Assembly: GCA_035079385.1 (NCBI GenBank)
Contig: JAVHKY010000025.1
Span: 16,590,501 to 16,654,500 of the forward strand
Direction of reading: 5' to 3'
Source of the DNA: Aspidiotus rigidus
Taxonomy: Eukaryota > Arthropoda > Insecta > Hemiptera > Diaspididae
Length of the DNA stretch: 64,000 nt
Part shown: positions 56,101 to 64,000 of the stretch, in pieces
Layout of the letters: every line of letters starts with the position of its first letter
Position numbering within the stretch: position 1 is the stretch's first letter
The notes under the pieces: generated by a model
Database searches by the model: none
Seen by the model: the letters and a program-made list of their open reading frames with translations, nothing else
Told to the model about the DNA's origin: nothing
Program-made: the position numbers and the translations under genes

Positions 56101-59100
56101 GGACACTTCTCATATTTTTTTCTATTTTCGGATAGTATTAGATTATATTCTCCCATCACACTAAATTGAAGAAACGAACAACCGGATTTGAATGCACGAG
56201 CGATTCCAATAGAAGAAAAGTTGATCTATTTCATTGTGATAAGAGTTTCAAAAATAATAGGATTGTACAATACCTATATTTACACAGTTACAACTCCGAC
56301 CAATCAGCCCCGCTCATTTTCGATATACCTAATTCGATCCTGGTGATCTCGAGAAACCACAATCACAACGAAAAATGACAAACCCTGCTCCAAGAATAAG
56401 ATTTAATAAAATTCGAAAAGCTCATATCAAAAAAATCAATAGTTATATTTCTTTCTTTAGAAGAAAAGCTGGTCCACACTCCACTAGTTCACGCTGTTGC
56501 CCCACAACCAGGAGAAAAATATGAAAGAGGTGTATTTCCGCATCTCCCCCTCCAAAAAAGTATATTTTCGAGTTTGAATTGGTATATCGAAACGTTCGGA
56601 TTTTCGAAAAATTTTTCAGTCTTTAATATGCAATATTTTCTCAAATTCTTCACAGATCGATCACTGCTGTCGAAACCTGAGCAGGTATCAGCAATAAATA
56701 GATTCATTTTCTCATGTAAGAAGTATTCAGACGAAAATACGGAAATAGGTACTACTAACCACTTAACGCACTGCAGCTATGTTACATGACATCCGGAATA
56801 TTTTTGAAGTTGATTATACGGCAATATTACGGTACAAGTTAACGGACGAAACATCAGAAGCGTTCATTACTGAATTCTAGGACAGGAGGATGAAAAAATA
56901 TTGAAGTTCTAACGATAACGAGGTGCTCTTTCTAGATACAACAGCAACGACAAGGAATACATTGAGAGCTGATATTATAGCCTACCATACATCATCAGCA
57001 TACCATCCGCGGGATCGAATGACGAGGATAATATTGATGGGTGTGAGTGCATCTCAATTTACTCGCAATTTTTCGTACTGTTTTGATCTGCCGACAGAGA
57101 AAGAAAGTAAAGATAAGGTATAGGTAGTTTTGGCGAGCCACCTGGATGAAACAACAGAAAAGTTAAACCATAACAGTTGCACATCTTCCTAAAAGAACAC
57201 AATCAACTGTGAGGAATCCGTCAGGCAGCGAACCGAACGTTTTTGCATTTCGTCGGAACCAGAGAAACTTTGAAATACTATCTACACGTAGCATAGGTAT
57301 ACCTCCCCAGTTCAGGCATCAGGGTTCTATAATTGTCTTCTCGAAGACCATGTATCTTACTTGATAATCCAATCATCTTCATCAGCAATCGAAACTAGGC
57401 TTCGTCACATTTTTGGAAGTGAAAACTCAGGCGTCTCTTCCGCCAAGATCTTCACCGCTTTTGTCTTAAGTATGATTGATCTGGGTAATCTCTGCTCTAT
57501 TCCAATTATAAGCATCTTCTTCTTCAAGCTGTAATTTGATGATAAAACGTTTCTCAATGATTGAGGTGATCGCTCAGAATGAAAGTAAACATTGGTAACT
57601 TACGTTTTCAAAGTTCCTCCAATTTTTTACCAGTCAACATTTCCTTTATGGACGTTATTGATATCGCAGTTTTTCAAGGGGGTCGAGTTGATCATAGTTG
57701 CTTACTCATTGTGCCATCAAAGTGTATTAGTCATTGACTCATTGTCAATCTCATCTCAAACAGAATTTATTTTTCCGCCACAGCTATCGAAAATTCAAAA
57801 TAAAAAATATTATTATTTTCACCCAGCGACTGTTTTCACCTAAGATTTGCAAAATGGCGATGCAGTAGAATCAGTGTTACCATTGCAAATATTATTATTA
57901 GTGTCACAAGAATGATGTAGCTTATCAATGTGACCAGATCCTGATGAGTCAGGCAATCAGCCATCAGCAAACAATTACGATCAGCGAAATAAGATTAAAA
58001 ATATTAAAATCAATTTAGCTTACTGTGAGCACTATTAAATAAGCTTTAATTCTCCTAATTTTTTTGCTTTTTCTTTATTGCAGGTACAGCTATCAGATAC
58101 ATCAAATCAACTTTGACGGAGATGGACCCTGATCGATGAAAATCTTATTCATAACAATCGGCCCTAATATCAATCCTGATCTTACTGGTAGGTACCTGAC
58201 AATCGATCTAATCAAAAAAGACTAAGAAACTGAAAAAGACCTCATTCACGCGGCCCTATTTGGAAGAATTTATCGATTCCTACATCATTTCCTAACGCTA
58301 CTTAACTAACTTCAAACTTGGAAATAAGAGTTGATAGTACTACTCAAATTTTGCAACTTCTACAATTTGATATGCGAGATTCTGAACACATTTTTGAACA
58401 TAAGACAATTAGAAATGACAGTAATAAATTTCCACTCTTTAGAGAAACTTCTGCACAGATTCTTGTCTTACTTTCGTGGTCGAATCATCTTCATCAATCC
58501 ACGCTGGTCTTATTCCTTATCATTCTATAGACTGTACTAATTTCCTTCCCGTCTCTCCCGCGATAAGACCTAAAACCAGTCTATTCACTGGGTTCTGGAT
58601 ATCCTTATCAAACAATAATGGTGTACCTCTACCTACAATTGACAATTCGCATATTCTCCATTTATGAGAAATATTTCGTATTAGGTAATTAATTGAATGT
58701 TGAACTCAAATTCCGAGATAATCTTCATAATATTTCAAGAGTAGGTAAAATAATATATTGTAGACCCGTAGGTAAACATTCAGAATATTTTTTTCTCTGG
58801 ATCGTTCATTAGATAACTTATACTCAAGCAGGATAGTCCACTGTACCTAATTAGAATTGATTAAAAATGGAAACAATCTTTTGTTTTAATTCACTCTTTT
58901 AAGAGAGGACAAGTGCGCTTTGGGTTTGGAAACGAACATTTCCACGGACGATGTATCAACTCAAAATAGAAACTTCACTCACATTATTATACTGATTATA
59001 TAAATAATTCATCGGTCATTTATTCGATGGATGTAGGCCTAATATGAAATGAAAAGACCAAGAAGAGACAATCCGACGAAGAGAACGAAACGAAATTCAT

Positions 59101-60641
59101 CTTTGAAAATCGAGGCTGCTAGGCCTATTTCATATTTATCACAAACCTAGAGAGAACAAATTTGAAACATAACTTACAACAGTATGGAGTTTGGTAATAT
59201 TTTACTAAAATTACTAAACTGATCGCAATGATAGTCATAAAAATTCATACAATAAAAGTTACCGGTACTTAAAATTCGCCTTAGATTAATTTCATTAAAA
59301 TATCATAATATATGTATCACAAAAAATCAGTCAAAATACGATAATTACAAAAAAAAAAAAGGAAAAATTCGATATCAACGATTTAAATTTATCTCAATAA
59401 AAGAAAAATATTTTACATAATATCTACACCAAAAACATGACATCTAAAATTCACGGATTTTCACCTCATTTTCGTCAAAGTAATAAAACTTAGAATAAAA
59501 TAGGTACTATCACAGTTACTCAATGCACAACTTTTCTTTTCCTACGTTGAAATTAGGTCAGTATCATCAATCAAAATTACATTTATTCAATATCCAAACT
59601 TGCACTATTCTTCCAATTCTTCTCGATTTCTTGAGTAACGAAGGTAAACACATGTTTGGCATGCGGCCTTTCCGAAGAATCAACGGTCAAACAGAAAACA
59701 ATAATTTTCTGCAACTGGAAAAACAGAAAATGAAAAAATTAGAAGCACAAGAACAATTCCGAAGATACGTATAATGCACGAAATTAGACAAAAAGACGAT
59801 AAACGTAAAGAGAAATCCGCGGTCTGGACAGCTTTGGAGTACGTCGATGCTCAAAATTTCACGAATTTAAGGATGGTGTCAGGGTAAATACATAGACAGC
59901 CTTTTCTGCTCTACAAAGCTTGAAGTTGAATTTCGTCACCTTTGCAGGAATCGGAGCTCGAAATTTTTCCATCTTCTGACTACTTTACGCTCCGAAGTCA
60001 TAATTTTTCCAGCTTCACCTCTATTTAAGGCTTGAGAGCTTATTTGTGTCTCTCCTCTGTAGGGATTCGAGCAATAGCATGTCTTTTTCTAAAAATGTAT
60101 ACTGATCGAATCGTAAGCCTAAAAATAGGCTAAAAAAAATCATCGAAGGATAAGATTTAAAATCGTTAATGTTTCCCTATCAAAGGAGACGAAGAGGGGG
60201 AGGGGAGGCAAAACTAACATAAAATTGGATTTCGATCCACCAGTGAATGATTTCAGGGGGTTACGAAGAACAAAAATACACTCTTTCATTTGACTTTAGG
60301 ATGGAGACAGAAATAATTTCAAGTTCTATTACGAAGGTGACAAAAAAGGAGTAATCAAATAAATCGGTTGCCTCGAAAAGTACTGAAGAACAAGTGACTC
60401 TATTTTTCGGTCGACGTCTTCAACTAAACTCCAAGTTTCATACTACAGACCGTGACATCAATGCAACGGAAAAACCATCGTAATAAAAATATGTAGTACG
60501 ATAAAATTAGTTAGAGGGAAGAAGAAGAAGGAATGTACAAAAGAAAACAAGCACGTTTCACAACGGTTACGGCATTATACCGCACGTTCGGAAAATATGG
60601 AAAACGGCCACTATTTAGTAAAAGGTCTACACTACTTTTAC
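53151..60641. other. No gene recognised (7.5 kb)
   Basis: Long AT-rich stretch with no convincing exon. The last exon of the NEK-like kinase (about 35 codons) should lie in the right part on the minus strand, but I could not find it. Two isolated frames caught my eye without match: minus 58490-58690 (LGLIAGETGRKLV word) and plus 59640-59880 (a charged, helix-like stretch ending TALEYVDAQNF). Confidence 0.35.
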
Positions 60642-60755
60642 CTCTTTTGAAAACGCGTCAGACGGTAACGGAGGGTAATCGCATTTCGCCACTCTCTTAA
60701 TAAGTAGATTTATATCCAACTTGTTGACATAGAAGGGAGATTGCAGAGCTGCGAG
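60642..60755 (-). CDS. NEK-like kinase exon: C-lobe (38 codons)
   Basis: Short exon found by reading the minus strand: LAALQSPFYVNKLDINLLIK, then CDYPPLPSDAFSKE. Acceptor ATTTTCAG, donor GAG|GTAAAA. Matches the AALQSPFYG...CDYPPLP block of NEK6/7. Confidence 0.9.
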
Positions 60756-63210
60756 CTGAAAATACAATAAAATACTACAGATTTCGACTCGTTAGAATCT
60801 TTTCAACGTCATGAATATTTATGAAAATAGAAATTATAACGATAGTAAGGCGAAAAGGGTCCACTCGAAATCGTCGAGGTATTTTCGGGTTTTCGCAGGC
60901 TGATTAAAAGAAATCGCCAACACAATATTGAATTCGCCATTGTTGAGGGTGAAGGTATTTTCACATATTTAAATGAAAAATTTCGCATAATAGTCGTCTA
61001 TTAATCGATTCTCACCCGTTCATTATTGAGAAATGAACTCGTAATGAGCATTGAGAGAAAAAGAAAGAGGATATGCCATTTACATGCAAATGAGACTTTT
61101 TTCTTCCGTGCTAGCAAGATCTCGCTTAAGACACGTCTCTAAATGGACTGTAGATGACTAATTTAGGTAATTTGAGAAAAAAGATTCACAGCATACATTC
61201 TGGTTTTTCTTCCGTAATTTCTTAGAATATATAACTTCCTTCATTATTTGCGTTTTAAAAAGTCCACCCGGAATAATAAATTTTGCATGAAATTACGTGA
61301 TACAGTCTCTTCTTAAATAGAGGAACGAGTTGGGAAAGGCGACTGCTATAGTCCCTACATCGACTATTCTCCTTTCACTTTCTACAACTTTTGTAATATG
61401 TGTATACCCAACCCTCCCTCTTCCTGTTTGTTATTTCCTGCCGCTCTCTGACTGAGATACATTATCGTTACTGTCGCCTGTTGGTGATTCACTTCCTCTT
61501 TCTTTCTTTTACGTGCATATAATTATTTGAATAAAAATTGATGGATCAATTGATCATTTCAGATTCTCAAAAACTAGACATTCGAGAATTCCCTGCGATA
61601 TTTACGAAAGAATTTGAAAATCTTCAGAAATTTCGACGTTTTAGTTTCCAAAAGGCTTTTATAGCTTTTTATCTAGTCCTTAACGCATTCCCGCACTTGG
61701 GCTTTTCGCCTAAATTTTGATAATTTTACGAATTTAAGTTACAAACCTCGTAAATTACGCAACCTAGAGACCAAACATCACAATTGAAATAATACTTTTT
61801 CTGAAGTAGTCGTTCTGGACTCATGTAGTAGGGCGAACCGAGGACGGAAGTCGCGAAAAGTTCATTTTCGTTCGGACAGTACTTTCCGAGACCGAAGTCG
61901 CCAATTTTTATAACCTCGTTCTTTGATAGGTAAATATTGGCTGGTTTCAAATCTGGAAAAGTTAGAAAAAAATATATCAATTTATTATTCACAGTAACCT
62001 TGACTGTTTTTGAAATCTGAATCGTGGAAACAATGGGCGAATAGTATCTGATTAAGAAGTCGGTGTGAGGGAGAGGTGTGAGCAAAGCCTACCCCCATAA
62101 TTATGATTAAACAAAAAACAAGCTTTGTGTGTTCCTTGACCTGATCAATATCTCTGCTTTACCTCCTCTCTCTGCGAATTCCCGTCCGTAAGCTTGACCA
62201 TAAAACTTACAGCTTATTATTTACGTACCTCCGTCCGGTTGGGACGGCGAACATACCCAAGGAATTAAGAAACGTATAATATAGTGATGTATTCTACATG
62301 CCCTGAAATGAAAATACGAAGTAGTACCACGTCTTTCACAATCGGTACAGGATTCATCACCCTTAGTTAACTCTTCACCCTTCCTCAAATGCAACAATCT
62401 GAAGTGAAATTATCTAACGCGAGTAAACGACCCCATCGAAAGCATCTAATAATATCAAACCTTTCTCAAACTACGCCTATATTGCATGATGATATCACAA
62501 TCATATAACGTCGCGACAAAACTTTCCACGTCAGTTATTTTCCTCATTCTCCGATACGTCATCGACGGTTTCCGATACGCGATTTTAAATTCCTACTCCC
62601 CCCTGCGCCTTACCTCGATGCATAATACGACAAGAATGAAGGTACGCAATTCCCGCGCTCAATTGCGACGTGAATCTCCAAATCTTCTGTTCCGATATGA
62701 GCGACGCGTTTTTCGCGTGATTTGTTATGAACCGATGAAGATCTCCAGCTGGTGCCAGTTCCAGAATTAAATTCAACGCTTTGTCCAACTCGCTTCGATT
62801 ATATTCGCAACAGAAAAATCGTATCACATTCGGATGCTTAGCTCTCTGAAGGTGAAATCGGGCAAATCACGTGATGAGATAACGCGCAAAGAATAATAAG
62901 CTTATCTCATTTAAGGTCACGCGAAATAAATTACCTGCAATAAATTGACTTCGTTGAAACAATTGGCTCGATGATCTTCGTTCGCTATGTTGTCGACGAA
63001 AACTTTTTTCAACGCGTAATTTTTCTTGTTCTTGAGGCTACGAACTCGATACACTACGCTGAATGTGCCTTGCCCTATACAATCTTCGACTGCGAAATGT
63101 TTCCTGAGCTTAAATGGGCAGATTTTATCCTTGGTTATGGACGTCATATTCATATGTGTCTCGAGCACACAAGGTCTTCGTTTGCTTCTTCTGGTTATTG
63201 TCTCCTCCAC
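60642..63210 (-). CDS. NEK6/NEK7-like protein kinase, 4 exons (3' end missing)
   Basis: Ser/Thr kinase of the NimA-related family, closest in motifs to NEK6/NEK7, which act in mitotic spindle formation. Exons on the minus strand: 63210-62935, 62845-62614, 61952-61747 and 60755-60642. All junctions have GT donors and AG acceptors and keep frame (phases 0, 1, 0). Motifs: glycine loop GQGTFSVVYR, YALKKV lysine, ELAPAGDLHRF hinge region, MHR|D LKPAN catalytic loop assembled across a splice, IGDFGLGKY, activation segment LGSPYYMSPER, DVWSLGCVIYE, and LAALQSPFYVNKLDINLL. The short N-terminus before the kinase domain fits NEK6/7. The first in-frame ATG is 63153; an acceptor-like TATAG just before 63210 suggests a further 5' exon. 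About 35 C-terminal residues are not located. Confidence 0.9.
61747..61952 (-). CDS. NEK-like kinase exon: catalytic and activation loops
   Basis: Begins with the last two bases of the HRD aspartate codon after acceptor AACTTTTCCAG, then LKPANIYLSK, DFG, and SPYYMSPER, ending VIYE at donor GAG|GTTTGT. Confidence 0.9.
62614..62845 (-). CDS. NEK-like kinase exon: hinge to HRD
   Basis: Begins RAKHPNVIRFFCCEYN after acceptor CACCTTCAG and ends MHR plus one base before GTAAGG. The open frame past the donor is intron. Confidence 0.9.
62935..63210 (-). CDS. NEK-like kinase exon: N-lobe
   Basis: Carries the glycine loop, the ATP-binding lysine and the helix C glutamate (CFNEVNLLQ). Donor CAG|GTAATT after 62935. 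The start is either ATG 63153 or an upstream exon joined at about 63210. Confidence 0.85.
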
Positions 63211-63299
63211 CTATACGAGAGATGAAGAATATCAAGCATGAAATTGGATAATTGCGTAGATCAATAGCTCCTCTGGAACGAAAGTCGATATGACCAAAT

Positions 63300-64000
63300 A
63301 CCTAAATCTTAGGTAGCAACTTACTACATGAATAGAATCTTACTTTCACTGGCAAATATCCGTGGCATGTGAGTACTATTGAACTCCCAAAATTATCAAC
63401 ATTTTTCCGTTCGTGTCTGCATTCAGTATTCGCTCATCGTACCGGTAATCATTAACAAGAACATGACAACGACAGCACACGACCGTCAGCCAAACCATAA
63501 AAACACAATAACCGGACTCCGGACTCGTCTCTGCAATTTCATGTCGGGTTTATTTTATGCGCGTGATTCATTGGTCCAGTGTTGCCGGTATGAAAGCAGA
63601 GAACTGAATTGCGATTTTATTTATACGTATCTCGATATTTGTGGTTCTGCGAAAATGTGCACACTATAGGCCTAATAATAAAACAGCTAAGACGAATCTT
63701 TTTATATACGATACATACACCGTATAGGTACTCATACTTGGGTACCTACTACTGGTTCTGTTGCTGAAACTGCAAGACGTGGCTATTAATGACAGAAGTA
63801 TAGTTAATTAGGTAGGTACATTAGAGCATTGACAGTTGATACTAATATTGGCTAGGTACCAGGAAATTTCAGAGATTCCGAGTCACTCAATATAATACCT
63901 TAAAAGGTGCAGATGGGGGATTTTTAAGGCATCACACGTACTCCGCTTGAAGAAATAAAAGCGAGCAATTCCCATGCTTTTTTGATAGATTCGGTTGTAG
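63300..64000. other. No gene recognised
   Basis: Possible promoter side of the kinase gene. No exon or repeat was recognised. Confidence 0.35.

Noticed and set aside
58490..58690. Minus-strand frame of about 55 codons with LGLIAGETGRKLV
   Set aside because: Short and unrecognised. A charged continuation (WIDEDDS) follows past stops; it may be a relic, but I cannot support a gene.
59523..59880. Plus-strand frames with a charged helical stretch (LEKQKMKKLEAQEQ) and TALEYVDAQNF
   Set aside because: The two pieces are in different frames, short, without splice signals I trust or any recognised family.
62585..62613. Open extension GKAQGGVGI after MHR in the kinase
   Set aside because: This is intron read-through after a GTAAGG donor; splicing restores the HRD motif.

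Overview
The window is nuclear DNA of an arthropod, most probably an insect. It is AT-rich with long non-coding stretches and spliced genes with GT...AG introns, and it is crowded with eukaryotic transposable elements: R1-like and RNase H-bearing LINEs, Penelope-like elements, a Ty3/Gypsy element, pogo- and hAT-like DNA elements and MITEs. Nothing is organised in operons and there is no prokaryotic signal. The species cannot be fixed from the sequence alone. Many genes are degenerate, so much of this annotation is of element remnants.

Layout, left to right. 0.6-2.9 kb: 5'-truncated R1-like LINE (minus) with poly(A) tail, abutting a decayed CXC-domain, transposon-like gene (2.9-4.3 kb). 6.9-7.6 kb: small element carrying a 437-bp ATT microsatellite. 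8.5-10.1 kb: 14-finger C2H2 gene with a 96-bp repeat unit, whose last fingers are cut off by a frameshift. 11.2-16.1 kb: dispersed repeats, hAT ends, a 115-bp and a 93-bp minisatellite. 16.2-20.6 kb: two Penelope-like composites, one old and one very young. 21-22.1 kb: SINE-like and MITE sequences. 24.4-26.5 kb: second R1-like LINE split by an insertion rich in TGACGTCA palindromes. 27.5-32.4 kb: nearly intact Ty3/Gypsy element with identical-length LTRs. 33.2-37.3 kb: small secreted-peptide gene with partial duplicates, and a pogo-derived element (35.8-36.6 kb). 37.6-42.1 kb: a third Penelope-like composite with another Penelope-like family nested inside. 43.7-53.1 kb: three LINE fragments, a five-finger C2H2 gene, a third Penelope-like fragment and a long-inverted-repeat element. 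53-60 kb: no gene found. 60.6-63.2 kb: four exons of a NEK6/NEK7-type protein kinase (minus), the clearest host gene.

Most notable structure. All three copies of one Penelope-like family, and the one complete copy of a second family, consist of an inverted partial 3' arm joined to a forward copy, bounded by an 11-12 bp target-site duplication. Each composite therefore integrated as one unit. In every case only one of the two arms ends in the short terminal tail. The arms of three composites include hammerhead-ribozyme-like cores. Other points: a pogo derivative encoding only the DNA-binding domain plus two PCNA-binding-like motifs, an A-AAA-AAC slippery site exactly at the gag-pol overlap of the Gypsy element, and promoter-like CRE/GC/TATA modules repeated within a MITE-like insertion.
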